Counted from the first letter of the stretch, positions 28,534 to 39,366 are shown. The stretch: DNA of 64,000 nt from Cupriavidus basilensis (GCF_000876015.1 NZ_BBQM01000003.1:62001-126000), one strand, 5' to 3'. The notes: a model not told the origin generated them from the sequence alone. Made by a program: numbers and translations.

Positions 28534-28560
28534 TTTCGAATATTTCGAGTATTTCGAGAA
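28534..28560. promoter_or_regulatory. Three 9-bp direct repeats ahead of the antitoxin gene
   Basis: TTTCGAATA, TTTCGAGTA and TTTCGAGAA follow with exact 9-bp spacing, ending 9 bp before the antitoxin ATG at 28570. This is a good candidate for the operator through which the antitoxin represses its own operon. Confidence 0.6.
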
Positions 28561-28569
28561 TGTGCTAGC

Positions 28570-29094
28570 ATGGAACGCATGACTACCAAGCAGGCTTCCT
28601 CCCCTTCCCGCAAGCGACGTACCGCGCCGGCCGCCAGCCAGGCGACCAGGGCGCGCGCGGAGCCTGCCCGTGGCGTACCGATGTTCGAGCTGTCGTTCGA
28701 CGTCGAGCCGGTCGTGTCCGTTGTCCGGCGCCACGTCAAGCTCAGCAAGGAAGCCGACGAGGCTATCACGCACGAACTGGTCGAATTGCTGGGGGGCGCG
28801 ATCGTGCAGCTGCGGACCACGGAGCACAAGGCGCCGGCTCGACGGGCCGCGCCGGCTCGCAAGGAGGATCCGCTGCTCACCACCGAGCAGGCGGCGCGGC
28901 TCGTCGGCGTCAGCCGGCCCTACATGGCCAAGCTGATCGATTCCGGCGCGGTGGAACTGCATCAGAAGGTCGGCAACCAGCGCCGTGTGCTGCGCAGCGC
29001 CGTGACCCGCTGGCAGGAGGCTGAACGGGCGCGGCAGGCCAGGGCGCTCAAGCGTCTGACCGAGGATCTGGACGAGGAAATCCTCTCGTCGTGA
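28570..29094 (+). CDS. Antitoxin with excisionase-type helix-turn-helix
   Basis: The 174-residue protein has a basic, disordered-looking N-terminus and a MerR/excisionase-type DNA-binding helix pair (LLTTEQAARLVGVSRPYMAKLIDSGAVELHQKVGNQRRVL, about residues 99-138), followed by a charged helical tail likely to wrap the toxin. The start at 28570 follows the 9-bp repeats closely and MERM offers a second ATG at 28579. The PIN toxin gene overlaps its stop by 4 bp, the standard layout of a type II toxin-antitoxin operon. Confidence 0.8.
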   Translation: MERMTTKQASSPSRKRRTAPAASQATRARAEPARGVPMFELSFDVEPVVSVVRRHVKLSKEADEAITHELVELLGGAIVQLRTTEHKAPARRAAPARKEDPLLTTEQAARLVGVSRPYMAKLIDSGAVELHQKVGNQRRVLRSAVTRWQEAERARQARALKRLTEDLDEEILSS

Positions 29095-29705
29095 GCATTC
29101 CTGTCGTTGCCGATGCCGATACGCTGTTTGCGGCCACGACGCGCGGGATGCTGATCTATCTCGACTACGAGGGGCCGATCAAGCTGCACTGGTCGCCGCT
29201 GATTCTCGATGAGGTTGGCCGGGCGCTGGTGGAGACCGGACGGAAGAAGACGCTGGAAGATGCCAGGGCGCACGAGGCGCGCATGCGCGATGCCTTGCCC
29301 AATGCGCTGGTGTCGGTGAAAGACGTGCAGGCCCAGTTCCAGGCCGTGGCGCCGGCAGTGCGGTCCGCGAAGGACGCGCACGTTGCAGCTTGCGCGCACT
29401 ACCTGATCGCCGCCAAGGCATATCCCGGCACGCCGGCGGTCGCGCTGGTGTCGCGCAATACCAGGGATTTCAGGAAGGCCGCGCTCGCCGGGCTAGGTAT
29501 CGTGCTGCAAAAGCCGGATGCCTTTCTCGACGGATTGACCGTGGCACAGCCGGATGAGGTCGCGGCGGCGTTCCGCCGGTTCCGTCTGGATCTGGCTTCC
29601 AGGCCCGAACCGGAGGCGCTGCTGGCGCGCCTGGAGCGGGATGGGCAGGTAAAGACCGCACAGCGGCTGCGCGGCTTGCATCAGGCGCGGACGATCGCGC
29701 TCTAG
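29091..29705 (+). CDS. PIN-domain toxin (putative ribonuclease)
   Basis: The 204-residue protein starts with a GTG that overlaps the antitoxin stop. It has the PIN_3 layout: an N-terminal acidic strand (VVADADTLF), an acidic residue in LILDEVGRAL, KDAHVAACAHYLIA in the middle and LVSRNTRDF near the active site. PIN toxins cleave RNA with a Mg2+ centre held by these acidic residues. The C-terminal 60 residues extend beyond the core fold. Confidence 0.8.
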   Translation: MSIPVVADADTLFAATTRGMLIYLDYEGPIKLHWSPLILDEVGRALVETGRKKTLEDARAHEARMRDALPNALVSVKDVQAQFQAVAPAVRSAKDAHVAACAHYLIAAKAYPGTPAVALVSRNTRDFRKAALAGLGIVLQKPDAFLDGLTVAQPDEVAAAFRRFRLDLASRPEPEALLARLERDGQVKTAQRLRGLHQARTIAL

Positions 29706-29792
29706 GCTGTTCCTCAGGCGATGGTGGCGCCCGGTCGATTTTCCGTCCCGGGAGCAAACTCCGCGCAACCGCAGGCAAATCGCAGACAAGAA

Positions 29793-29824
29793 AAAAGGGC
29801 TTCCAGTTGCCTGGAAACCCTTTT
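29793..29824 (-). terminator. Rho-independent terminator of the tRNA-Met gene
   Basis: A stem AAAAGGG-TTTCCAGG-type hairpin (GGGCTTCCAG pairing with CTGGAAACCC around a TTGC loop) lies 8 bp beyond the tRNA 3' end on the reverse strand and is flanked by A/T runs on both sides. It may also serve the PIN gene from the other side. Confidence 0.75.
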
Positions 29825-29831
29825 CAAATAC

Positions 29832-29908
<77 letters not shown>

Positions 29909-30004
29909 GTTGAAGACCGAAATTATACCTGGGCTTTCAACGCTGTCAACACCTTCCCTGAAAAAGTTTCAGGACGCCGCCGCGGGCCGCGTAGGCCGTG
30001 TGCG

Positions 30005-30040
30005 CAAAAAAAGCCGGCGGACCTTGCGGCCCGCCGGCTG
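30005..30040 (-). terminator. Rho-independent terminator after the MHS transporter
   Basis: On the reverse strand a stem AGCCGGCGG/CCGCCGGCT with a GC-rich loop is followed directly by a run of seven T residues. It lies about 75 bp beyond the transporter stop codon at 30114. Confidence 0.8.
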
Positions 30041-30113
30041 GAGCGACTGATTACCGGATCAGTCTTGCCTGCGCATTCCTGCAGCCTGCTGGCCACGTAT
30101 GCGCGAGGTCCGT

Positions 30114-31814
30114 TCAGTCATTGGCGTAGATGTCGAGGTCCTTGGTTTCCCGCACGAACAGGGAGCCGAGGACCAGCGTCACGCCGGCGATGATGATCGG
30201 GTACCAGAGGCCGTAGTAGATGTTGCCGTTCTGCGCCACCAGCGCGAAGGAGATAGTGGGCAGCAGGCCGCCGAACCAGCCGTTGCCGATGTGATACGGC
30301 AGCGACATCGAGGTGTAGCGGATGCGGGTCGGGAACATCTCCACCAGCATGGCGGCGATCGGGCCGTACACCATCGTCACGTAGATGACAAGGATGACGA
30401 GGACCACCAGCACCATGATGGTGTTCATCTGCGCCGGGTCGGCCTTGGTCGGATAACCGGCCGAGGCCATCGAGCCGCCCACTTCCTTCTTGAATGCGGC
30501 GATCTGCTTCTTGCTGGCGTCGTCGAAGCTGTGGCCGGCCGTATCCAGCGAAGCGTTGAAGGCGTCGATCTGCTTGTCGCCGATCTTCACCGAGGCTACC
30601 GTGCCGGCCGGGGCTTCCACCACTTCATAGCTGGCGGAGGCTTGCGCCAGGGTCCGCTTGACGATGTCGCAGGAACTGCGGAAATCGATCTCGCGGGCAA
30701 TCGGGCTGCCCTGGAACGAGCACTGCTTGGGATCGGCGGTGACGACGATCTGCGCGGTCTGCTGCGCGCGTTCCAGCGCCGGGTTGGCGTAGTGGGTGAG
30801 CGCCTTGAACAGCGGGAAGTAGGTCAGCATCGCCAGCGCGCAGCCGGCCATGATGATCCACTTGCGGCCGATCTTGTCGGACAGCGAGCCGAAGAAGATG
30901 AAGAACGGCGTGCCGATCACCAGCGCGCCCGCGATCAGCAGGTTGGCGGTGGTGGCGTCGACCTTGAGCACCTGGGTCAGGAAGAACAGCGAGTAGAACT
31001 GGCCGGTGTACCAGACCACGGCCTGGCCGGCGGTCAGGCCCACCAGCGCCAGGATCACGATCTTCAGGTTGCGCCATTGGGCGAACGCTTCGGTCAGCGG
31101 CGCCTTGGAGGTCTTGCCTTCGGCCTTCATCTTCTGGAACGCCGGCGATTCGTTCATCGACAGGCGGATGTAGACCGATACCGCGAGCAGCAGGATCGAG
31201 ACCAGGAACGGAATGCGCCAGCCCCAGTCGTCGAAGGCCGCGCCGGTCAGGTTGCGGCACAGCAGGATCACGATCAGCGACAGGAACAGGCCGAGCGTGG
31301 CGGTGGTCTGGATCCATGCCGTGTAGGCGCCGCGCTTGCCGTGCGGGGCATGCTCGGCCACGTAGGTGGCCGCGCCGCCGTACTCGCCGCCGAGCGCCAG
31401 GCCCTGCAGCATGCGCAGCGCGATCAGGATGATCGGCGCCGCCCACCCGATCGTGTTGAAGCCCGGCAGCAGGCCCACGATGAAGGTCGACGAACCCATG
31501 ATCAGGATGGTCACGAGGAAGGTGTACTTGCGCCCGATCATGTCGCCGAGGCGGCCGAACACCAGCGCGCCGAACGGCCGCACGATGAAGCCGGCGGCGA
31601 AGGCCAGCAGCGCGAAGATGAACGCCGCGGTGGGGTCCAGCCCGGCAAAGAACTGCTTGGCGATGATGGCCGCCAGCGAACCGTAGAGATAAAAGTCGTA
31701 CCACTCGAATACCGTGCCGAGAGAGGAGGCGAAAATCACCTTCTTCTCTTCGGCGGTCATTGACGAACCCTGGGCGCTGCCGCCGGGCATCGCTACGTTC
31801 TGCGCGTTAGCCAT
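30114..31814 (-). CDS. MHS-family major facilitator transporter
   Basis: The 566-residue transporter belongs to the metabolite:H+ symporter group (ProP/KgtP/ShiA relatives): SSLGTVFEWYDFYLYG in helix 1, RPFGALVFGRLGDMIGRKYTF in the 2-3 loop, and GGEYGGAATYVAEHAP in helix 5. The ATG at 31814 has GGAGGAG upstream. Odd: between helices that normally are adjacent there is a soluble insertion of about 100 residues (around 365-470), with three Cys and an alternating helical part. The substrate is unknown, probably an organic acid. Confidence 0.85.
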   Translation of the reverse strand: MANAQNVAMPGGSAQGSSMTAEEKKVIFASSLGTVFEWYDFYLYGSLAAIIAKQFFAGLDPTAAFIFALLAFAAGFIVRPFGALVFGRLGDMIGRKYTFLVTILIMGSSTFIVGLLPGFNTIGWAAPIILIALRMLQGLALGGEYGGAATYVAEHAPHGKRGAYTAWIQTTATLGLFLSLIVILLCRNLTGAAFDDWGWRIPFLVSILLLAVSVYIRLSMNESPAFQKMKAEGKTSKAPLTEAFAQWRNLKIVILALVGLTAGQAVVWYTGQFYSLFFLTQVLKVDATTANLLIAGALVIGTPFFIFFGSLSDKIGRKWIIMAGCALAMLTYFPLFKALTHYANPALERAQQTAQIVVTADPKQCSFQGSPIAREIDFRSSCDIVKRTLAQASASYEVVEAPAGTVASVKIGDKQIDAFNASLDTAGHSFDDASKKQIAAFKKEVGGSMASAGYPTKADPAQMNTIMVLVVLVILVIYVTMVYGPIAAMLVEMFPTRIRYTSMSLPYHIGNGWFGGLLPTISFALVAQNGNIYYGLWYPIIIAGVTLVLGSLFVRETKDLDIYAND

Positions 31815-31978
31815 TGTCTCCTCCGTTTTGAGATCGGAATCGTTCGGGTGGGCAGCGGGCACGCGTGGCGCGGACACAGCACAGCCACCGAAGTTCAATG
31901 GATTGTGGGAGGCGAAACTTACTGCGTTCTGACAATTTCCGCCCCGTTCGCCACTAAACGCTCGGGGTATACGCTAGG

Positions 31979-32011
31979 CAAAAAAACGCGCCGCGATTGC
32001 TGCGGCGCGAT
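31979..32011 (-). terminator. Rho-independent terminator of the two-component/DUF4212 operon
   Basis: On the reverse strand CGCGCCGC pairs with GCGGCGCG and is followed by seven T residues, about 60 bp past the DUF4212 stop. It separates that operon from the MHS transporter gene downstream. Confidence 0.8.
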
Positions 32012-32071
32012 GCCTTGCGGCCTTGTCGGCGGGCCGCTTCCGCACTGGGCGCGGCGGTAGCGGTTTTCCTG

Positions 32072-32452
32072 CTATGCAGCATCCTGGCCGCGATGGCGGG
32101 GCGTGGTCGATGTGGTGGTTCCGTCATCGCTTTCGTCGGCCGTCAGGTTCATGCGCCATGCGTAGAGCGCCGCCATCAGCACGTAGACCACCAGCGCGCC
32201 CTGCGCGCCGACCCAGAACGAAAACGGCCAGCCGAAGAAGTCGAAGCGCAGCTCGCGCGCGAACCAGGCGACCACGAACGTGACCACGAACCAGATCGTC
32301 AGCAGCACGGCGATCCAGCGCAGGTTGTGGCGCCATGCGCGGCGCGCGGCCGGGGAGGGCTGGCCGGCCGGCATGGGCGGCGTAGGCTGAACAGGCGAGA
32401 TGGGCGGAACGTGCGCCGCAGGCTCGACGGGCGACTGGCCGGTATCGCTCAT
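32072..32452 (-). CDS. DUF4212 protein (sodium/solute symporter small subunit)
   Basis: The 126-residue protein has a Pro-rich N-terminus and two transmembrane helices (NLRWIAVLLTIWFVVTFVVAW and FSFWVGAQGALVVYVLMAAL) flanking LRFDFFGWP. This is the typical core of DUF4212, the small partner of acetate/solute:Na+ symporters of the ActP type. The large symporter subunit that normally follows is missing: a terminator comes next and then an unrelated MHS transporter. It overlaps the sensor kinase by 4 bp. Confidence 0.82.
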   Translation of the reverse strand: MSDTGQSPVEPAAHVPPISPVQPTPPMPAGQPSPAARRAWRHNLRWIAVLLTIWFVVTFVVAWFARELRFDFFGWPFSFWVGAQGALVVYVLMAALYAWRMNLTADESDDGTTTSTTPRHRGQDAA

Positions 32453-34014
32453 GCGGCATCCCCGGCGACGGGCCGGCGCAGCGTGACGCGGAAGCACGCC
32501 CCGGCCAGGCGCGGCTCGGTCTGGTAGACGTTGTCGACGATGGCGACGTCGCCGCCGTGCTGCTGCACGATCTCGCGCACGATGGCCAGACCCAGGCCGC
32601 TGCCCTGGGTCTGCGTGCCCAGCACGCGGTAGAAGCGCTCCATCACGCGTTCGCGCTCGGCCACCGGGATGCCGGGGCCGGTGTCTTCCACCTCGAGGTA
32701 GGCGAACGGCTCGAACGCGTCGGCGCGCACGCGCACGGTGGCGTGGCCGCCGGCGGGCGTGTAGCGGATCGCGTTGTCGATCAGGTTGTTGAGCATCTCG
32801 GTGAGCATCAGGCGGTTGCCCTGCACCATGACGGGATGATCGTCGGCGTCGACGCCGAGATCGATACGGCGCGCCCACGCCTGCGGCAGCCAGTCCTTGA
32901 CCACCTCGCGCGCGAGCGCGCCCAGGTCCAGCGGCGCCATGCTGCCGGCGCCGGCGAGGTTCTCCATGCGCGCCAGCGACAGCAGCTGCGTGACCAGGTG
33001 GGCGGTGCGCTCGGAGCTGCCGGCGATCTGCGCCAGCGACTTGCGCAATTCCTCCGGCGTCTGCTCGCGCTGCGCCAGCTCGGCCTGCATGCGCAGGCCG
33101 GCCAGCGGCGTCTTCATCTGGTGCGCGGCATCGGCGATGAAGCGCTTCTGCGTCTGCACCGACATGTCCAGGCGCGCGAGCAGGTCGTTGAAGGACGCCA
33201 CCAGCGGCGTGATCTCCTGCGGCGCGGCGTGCTCGTCGATGGGGCTGGTGTCGCCGGGGTTGCGCGCGCGGATGCGCTGCTGGATCGCGTTCAGCGGCGC
33301 CAGCCCGCGCGTGAGGCCGAACCACACCAGCACCACCGCCAGCGGCAGGATCACGAACTGCGGCAGGATCACGCCCTTGATGATCTCGTTGGCCAGGCGC
33401 GCGCGCTTGTCCAGCGTTTCGCCGACCTGCACCAGCACCGGCTGGGTGTCGCTGCCGTGCTTGAGGTCGACGTAGGTATAGGCCACGCGCACGTCGTTGC
33501 CGGCCACGCGGTCGTCGCGCAGCGACACCAGCCCGGCGTGGCCGCGGTCTTCCTCGCTGGGCAGCGGCAGGTCGTTGTCGCCGGCGACGAACTCGCCGTG
33601 CGTGCCGACCACCTGGTAGTAGATGTTGTCGCTCTCGTCGGCGCGCAGGATCTCGCGCGCGGATAGCGGCAGCTGCAGCGTGACGCGCCCGTTGACCTCG
33701 CGCACCTGCTGCGAGAGCACGATGGCGCTGGCCTCCAGCGAGCGGTCGAACGGCCCGTTGGCGATCGACTTGGCCACCAGGTAGGTCACGGCGATGCTCA
33801 TCGGCCAGAGCAGCAGCAGCGGCGCCAGCATCCAGTCCAGGATCTCGCCGAACAGCGAGCGCGGCGACGGGTGGCCGGCGCTGTCCTCCAGATGGGGCAG
33901 CGCCTCGGCCAGCGCTTCGTCGCCAGGACTGGCATCGGGCGCGGCGGAGTCGGGAGGCGGCGTGGCGGGCCGGGCGGCCCGCGCGCGCCGCCGGGGCAGT
34001 CGCAGCAGGCTCAT
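32449..34014 (-). CDS. Sensor histidine kinase (TctE-like)
   Basis: The 521-residue kinase has a Pro/Ala-rich start, a transmembrane helix (about 61-82), a periplasmic sensor domain of about 130 residues, a second helix (about 213-234), HAMP-like linker, H-box FIADAAHQMKTPLAG with His298, N-box NLIDNAIRYTPAG, and G-boxes DTGPGIP and GSGLGLAIV. The N-terminal domain resembles the 2CSK_N sensor of TctE. It probably phosphorylates the regulator encoded upstream and controls uptake genes, starting with the co-transcribed DUF4212. Confidence 0.88.
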   Translation of the reverse strand: MSLLRLPRRRARAARPATPPPDSAAPDASPGDEALAEALPHLEDSAGHPSPRSLFGEILDWMLAPLLLLWPMSIAVTYLVAKSIANGPFDRSLEASAIVLSQQVREVNGRVTLQLPLSAREILRADESDNIYYQVVGTHGEFVAGDNDLPLPSEEDRGHAGLVSLRDDRVAGNDVRVAYTYVDLKHGSDTQPVLVQVGETLDKRARLANEIIKGVILPQFVILPLAVVLVWFGLTRGLAPLNAIQQRIRARNPGDTSPIDEHAAPQEITPLVASFNDLLARLDMSVQTQKRFIADAAHQMKTPLAGLRMQAELAQREQTPEELRKSLAQIAGSSERTAHLVTQLLSLARMENLAGAGSMAPLDLGALAREVVKDWLPQAWARRIDLGVDADDHPVMVQGNRLMLTEMLNNLIDNAIRYTPAGGHATVRVRADAFEPFAYLEVEDTGPGIPVAERERVMERFYRVLGTQTQGSGLGLAIVREIVQQHGGDVAIVDNVYQTEPRLAGACFRVTLRRPVAGDAA

Positions 34015-34099
34015 GGGGAAGGGTTCGGGTGGTCCGTGGCGGGGAGGCCGGAAGAACGACGCGGGGCGGGCGGCAGGATGGGCGAGGTCTCCCGGCCGG

Positions 34100-34786
34100 C
34101 TAGCCGTGCACCGCGGCGGCCTGGTATTTCTCCAGGCAATAGCCCAGGCCGCGCACCGTGGCGATGCGGATGCCGCCCACCTCGATCTTCTTGCGCAGCC
34201 GGTGCACGTAGACTTCGATGGCGTTGTTGCTGACTTCCTCGCCCCATTCGCACAGGTGGTCCACCAGTTGTTCCTTCGAGACCAGCCGCCCGGTGCGGGT
34301 CAGCAGGATTTCCAGCAGGCCCACCTCGCGCGCGGAGAGGTCCAGCATCTCTTCGTTCAGGTAGGCGATGCGGCCGACCTGGTCGAAGGCCAGCGGGCCG
34401 TGGTGCGTCAGCGTGGCGCCGCCGCCGGCGCCGCGCCGCACCAGCGCGCGCACGCGCGCTTCCAGCTCGGACAGCGCGAACGGCTTGGCCATGTAGTCGT
34501 CGGCGCCGAGGTCCAGCCCCTTGACGCGCTCGTCCACGCCGTCGGCGGCGGTCAGGATCAGCACCGGCAGCATGGCGCCGCGCGCGCGCAGGCGCTTGAG
34601 CACCTCCAGGCCGGGCAGGCGCGGCAGGCCGAGATCGAGGATGAGCAGGTCGAAGGTCTGGGTGGACAGCGCCGAATCGGCCTCCATCCCGCTGGCCACG
34701 TGGTCGACGGCATAGCCGGAGTGGCGCAGGGAGCGCGTCAGGCCGTCGGCCAGCACGTCGTCATCTTCAGCGATCAGAATACGCAT
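34100..34786 (-). CDS. OmpR-family response regulator (TctD-like)
   Basis: The 228-residue regulator has a receiver domain ([10 protein letters not shown] acidic pocket, phospho-acceptor Asp51 in LLILDLGLP, Lys in [15 protein letters not shown]) and a winged-helix output domain (about 125-220; [18 protein letters not shown]). The ATG at 34786 is chosen because it begins the receiver domain directly. It lies 85 bp upstream of the kinase gene on the same strand and is divergent from recA. Confidence 0.88.
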   Translation of the reverse strand: MRILIAEDDDVLADGLTRSLRHSGYAVDHVASGMEADSALSTQTFDLLILDLGLPRLPGLEVLKRLRARGAMLPVLILTAADGVDERVKGLDLGADDYMAKPFALSELEARVRALVRRGAGGGATLTHHGPLAFDQVGRIAYLNEEMLDLSAREVGLLEILLTRTGRLVSKEQLVDHLCEWGEEVSNNAIEVYVHRLRKKIEVGGIRIATVRGLGYCLEKYQAAAVHG

Positions 34787-34868
34787 GGTTGTCTCCACCC
34801 AGGCTCGGCTTTGTCGCCCCTTTGCCACCGGGTGTCGCCGGCGGTGCGGGCAGGGCTTGCCAAGCATA

Positions 34869-34884
34869 CTGTTTTTTTATACAG
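34869..34884. promoter_or_regulatory. LexA (SOS) box upstream of recA
   Basis: CTGT-N8-ACAG with an AT-rich centre (CTGTTTTTTTATACAG) and flanking TA pairs matches the LexA operator of Proteobacteria. It lies about 190 bp before the recA start, and about 80 bp before the divergent response regulator start, so the latter might also be affected. Confidence 0.8.
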
Positions 34885-35072
34885 TACCCGCTTGTTCCGG
34901 TCGCATTGTGCGCGGCCGGCATTTACCGGATTTTTCCGCCGCCTCTCATGCTGCGCGCCGATGCCACGGGCGGGTCGCGTACCGGGGCGGGCGGCGGAGC
35001 GGGCGCAAGCCCGCAAAAGCAGGCAGCGCGCCACATGCGGCCTATTTATACACCATTGACGGAAGGACGACC

Positions 35073-36140
<1,068 letters not shown>

Positions 36141-36530
36141 GCGGGGCCGGGCGGGGCGCGTTGAGGGCATCGGAGGGCCATCGGGGCCGGCTGGAGTTGA
36201 GCCTGGCTCCGGTGGTCGGTGGTCCGCCGATTTCGCGGGGCTTTCTCGTCCGTTTTCTTGCCTGCTGTTTTGTTCGATCTCGCCTGATTTCGCTTGATCC
36301 CGGCCGGGGCGGCGCGTGCGTTGGCACGCGCCGCCCCGGTGTGCATTCCGCGGCCGCAACTCGCCGGTGGCCGCGATTGCTGGCGGTTGCCGGCTGTTGT
36401 TTGCCCGCCGTTGTTTGCCGGTTGTTGCTTGTCAGTCGTCGCTTGCTTGCCGTCGCCGGTTCGGCGCCGCACCAGGCAGCCATATTCCACCGTTGCATTC
36501 GCGCCGCTTCCCATCGCGCCGCTTTCTTTC
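36141..36530. other. recA-recX intergenic region
   Basis: These 390 bp hold no convincing gene. Around 36375-36460 there is a low-complexity run of GTTGTTTGCC/GCTTGCC-like units repeated at about 10-12 bp spacing. No terminator with a T-run is visible, so recX may be read through from recA. Confidence 0.5.
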
Positions 36531-36998
36531 ATGGCCACTCGTCCTCCCCTTTCGCTGAAGGCCCGCGCGGTCGGCTACCTGTCGCGCCGCGAGCACAGCC
36601 GGGCGGAGCTGGCCCGCAAGCTGGCTCCCCATGCGGAATCGCCCGAGGCGCTCGAGCAATTGCTGGATGCGCTCGAGCGCGAGAACTGGCTGTCCAACGC
36701 GCGCTTCGTCGACAGCCTGGTGCACCGCCGCGCCAGCCGCTACGGCGCGGCCCGGGTCATGCAGGAAGCGCGCACCCACCAGCTTGGCGGCGACCAGTTG
36801 GCGGATCTGCAGGAGCGCCTGCGCGATTCCGAACTGGAGCGCGGCCGCGCGGTCTGGCAGAAGCGCTTCGGCGCGCCGCCGGCCACGCCCGAGGAACGGG
36901 CAAAGCAGATCCGCTTCCTGGTGGCCCGCGGCTTCTCCCGCGCCGTGGTGAGCCAGATCATCAAGGGCGCCGACGAGTGGCTGGACGGTAGCGACTGA
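36531..36998 (+). CDS. recX: Regulatory protein RecX
   Basis: The 155-residue protein begins MATRPPLSLKARAVGYLSRREHSRAELARKL, the typical RecX three-helix start. Further RecX repeats follow (LLDALERENWLSNARFVDSLVHRR; IRFLVARGFSRAVVSQII). RecX binds RecA filaments and limits their activity. The ATG at 36531 is chosen over longer in-frame starts because upstream residues are low complexity and not RecX-like. Confidence 0.9.
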   Translation: MATRPPLSLKARAVGYLSRREHSRAELARKLAPHAESPEALEQLLDALERENWLSNARFVDSLVHRRASRYGAARVMQEARTHQLGGDQLADLQERLRDSELERGRAVWQKRFGAPPATPEERAKQIRFLVARGFSRAVVSQIIKGADEWLDGSD

Positions 36999-37365
36999 CG
37001 CCGCGTGCGGCGTTGTGCGACCGCAGCACGGAGGGTGCCGCCGCGACGCTGCCATGCACCGGCACGGGGCGCATACCTGCTTTGGCAGTAGGCGTATTCA
37101 CCGCGCCCGGCATCCGTTCCGCCCGTCGCCCGAGCGCCGCCCGAGCGCCTTGCGCCGCGCATTCCCGCACCGCAGCAGGCCATCCGCGGGACGACAATCG
37201 CCGGCAACGGCACTCCGCACAGTTTGTTCCCGGTCAAACTTGTGCGGCATGTTAAAATCCTGCGGTTTCCCGGCCCAGCCGTCCTGAGTCGTTCTGAGTC
37301 GTGTCTGTTAAGCCGTTCCTGGTCATATCCATTAGCCGCCTGTTCCCCCGCTCCAGCCTGGTGTT
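36999..37365. other. recX-DUF2889 intergenic region
   Basis: I see no gene in these 367 bp. An AT-rich spot with TTGTGC...GTTAAAATCC around 37240-37258 could hold the promoter of the downstream DUF2889 gene. Confidence 0.4.
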
Positions 37366-38040
37366 ATGCCGCTTTCCCCGCCCGTCAACCGTTCCCTGCG
37401 CCATCGCCGTGCCATCACGGCCGAGGCCTATCTTAGGGACGATGGCCTGTGGGACATCGAGGCGCGCCTGACCGACACCAAGCCGCGCGACATTCCGCTG
37501 GCCGGCGGCGGCGTGCGCCCGGTCGGCCAGCCGCTGCACGACCTGTGGCTGCGCGTCACCATCGACCTGCGCATGAACGTGGTGGACGCCGAGGCGTGCT
37601 CCGACTGGGTGCCGTATCCCGGCCAGTGCGACACCATCGGCCCGGCCTACCGCAAGCTGATCGGCCTGAACCTGATGAAGGGTTTCCGCAAGGCGGTGCG
37701 CGAGCGCCTGTCGGGCGTGGCCGGCTGCACCCACCTGACCGAGCTGGCCGGCGTGCTGCCGACCACCGCGATCCAGGCTTTCGCCGGCGACGTCTTCAAC
37801 ATCCGCGACGCCGGCACCGAAGACACCAATCCCGAACCGCCTTACCAGTTGCACGGCTGCCATGCCCTGCATTTCGAAGGTGAGGTGGTGCGCCAGTTTT
37901 ACCCGCGCTGGTATGGTCACCAGCCGAAGCCGAGGATCAGGGCCGAAGGGTCCCCGATCCCGGCGGCGCAGCCAGCGGAGGCGCTCGCCGCCGCCGACGG
38001 CGGCGCCGACTCCCGCAGGCTCACCGGCACCTCCGGCTAA
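37366..38040 (+). CDS. DUF2889 family protein
   Basis: The 224-residue protein has the DUF2889 pattern: an N-terminal [29 protein letters not shown] stretch, [21 protein letters not shown] in the middle and a Cys-containing [19 protein letters not shown] segment. The C-terminal 35 residues are a variable tail. The family has no known function. The position between recX and sucC is familiar from Ralstonia/Cupriavidus genomes. Confidence 0.8.
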   Translation: MPLSPPVNRSLRHRRAITAEAYLRDDGLWDIEARLTDTKPRDIPLAGGGVRPVGQPLHDLWLRVTIDLRMNVVDAEACSDWVPYPGQCDTIGPAYRKLIGLNLMKGFRKAVRERLSGVAGCTHLTELAGVLPTTAIQAFAGDVFNIRDAGTEDTNPEPPYQLHGCHALHFEGEVVRQFYPRWYGHQPKPRIRAEGSPIPAAQPAEALAAADGGADSRRLTGTSG

Positions 38041-38108
38041 GCCGCACGGCCTGCAAAACGCCGAGATTCCATCTCCACACTTTTACGCCTACCCGAAAGG
38101 AAACACGC

Positions 38109-39275
38109 ATGAATATCCATGAGTACCAAGGCAAGGAAATCCTGCGCAAATACAATGTGCCGGTTCCGCGCGGCATCCCCGCGTTCTCGGTCGAAGAGGC
38201 CCTGAAGGCTGCTGAGCAACTGGGCGGCCCGGTCTGGGTCGTCAAGGCGCAGATCCACGCGGGCGGTCGCGGCAAGGGCGGCGGCGTGAAGGTGGCCAAG
38301 AGCATCGACGAGGTCAAGACCTACGCCACCAACATCCTCGGCATGACCCTGGTCACGCACCAGACCGGCCCGGAAGGCAAGAAGGTCAACCGCCTGCTGA
38401 TCGAAGAAGGCGCTGACATCAAGAAGGAACTGTACGTTTCGCTGGTGGTGGACCGCGTGTCGCAGAAGGTGGCCCTGATGGCCTCCAGCGAAGGCGGCAT
38501 GGACATCGAGGAAGTCGCTGCCCACACCCCGGAAAAGATCCACACCCTGATCATCGACCCGGCCACCGGCCTGGCCGACGCCGATGCCGACGACATCGCG
38601 CGCAAGATCGGCGTGCCCGACGCGAGCGTGGCGCAAGCCCGCCAGGCCCTGCAAGGCCTGTACAAGGCGTTCTGGGAAACCGATGCATCGCTGGCCGAAA
38701 TCAACCCGCTGATCCTGACCGGCGACGGCAAGGTGATCGCGCTCGACGCCAAGTTCAACTTCGACTCCAACGCCCTGTTCCGCCACCCGGAAATCGTCGC
38801 CTACCGCGACCTGGACGAAGAAGACGCCAACGAAATCGAAGCCTCCAAGTTCGACCTGGCCTACATCTCGCTGGACGGCAACATCGGCTGCCTGGTGAAC
38901 GGCGCCGGCCTGGCGATGGCCACGATGGACACCATCAAGCTGTTCGGCGGCGAGCCGGCCAACTTCCTCGACGTGGGCGGCGGCGCCACCACCGAGAAGG
39001 TGACCGAAGCCTTCAAGCTGATGCTGAAGAACCCGAACCTGAAGGCCATCCTGGTCAACATCTTCGGCGGCATCATGCGCTGCGACGTGATCGCCGAAGG
39101 CGTGATCGCTGCTTCCAAGGCCGTGTCGCTGTCCGTGCCGCTGGTCGTGCGCATGAAGGGCACCAACGAAGAGATCGGCAAGAAGATGCTGGCCGACTCG
39201 GGCCTGCCCATCATCGCTGCCGACACCATGGAAGAGGCCGCCCAGAAGGTGGTGGCCGCGGCCGCGGGCAAGTAA
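38109..39275 (+). CDS. sucC: Succinate-CoA ligase (ADP-forming) subunit beta
   Basis: The 388-residue protein has the ATP-grasp start [37 protein letters not shown] for nucleotide binding, and the C-terminal [16 protein letters not shown] region that contacts CoA and the alpha subunit. GAAAGGA precedes the ATG. With SucD it converts succinyl-CoA to succinate with ATP formation in the TCA cycle. Confidence 0.96.
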   Translation: MNIHEYQGKEILRKYNVPVPRGIPAFSVEEALKAAEQLGGPVWVVKAQIHAGGRGKGGGVKVAKSIDEVKTYATNILGMTLVTHQTGPEGKKVNRLLIEEGADIKKELYVSLVVDRVSQKVALMASSEGGMDIEEVAAHTPEKIHTLIIDPATGLADADADDIARKIGVPDASVAQARQALQGLYKAFWETDASLAEINPLILTGDGKVIALDAKFNFDSNALFRHPEIVAYRDLDEEDANEIEASKFDLAYISLDGNIGCLVNGAGLAMATMDTIKLFGGEPANFLDVGGGATTEKVTEAFKLMLKNPNLKAILVNIFGGIMRCDVIAEGVIAASKAVSLSVPLVVRMKGTNEEIGKKMLADSGLPIIAADTMEEAAQKVVAAAAGK

Positions 39276-39366
39276 GCCAAGACGCACGAACGCCAACAAA
39301 ACGCGAACGCGAGCGGCGCGCCGGGCCTGGCCCCGCGCTGCTACGAGCCAAGCAAAGGATTACAGC

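Noticed and set aside
36375..36460. Functional repeat array between recA and recX
   Set aside because: The units are short and irregular, and look like simple low-complexity sequence.
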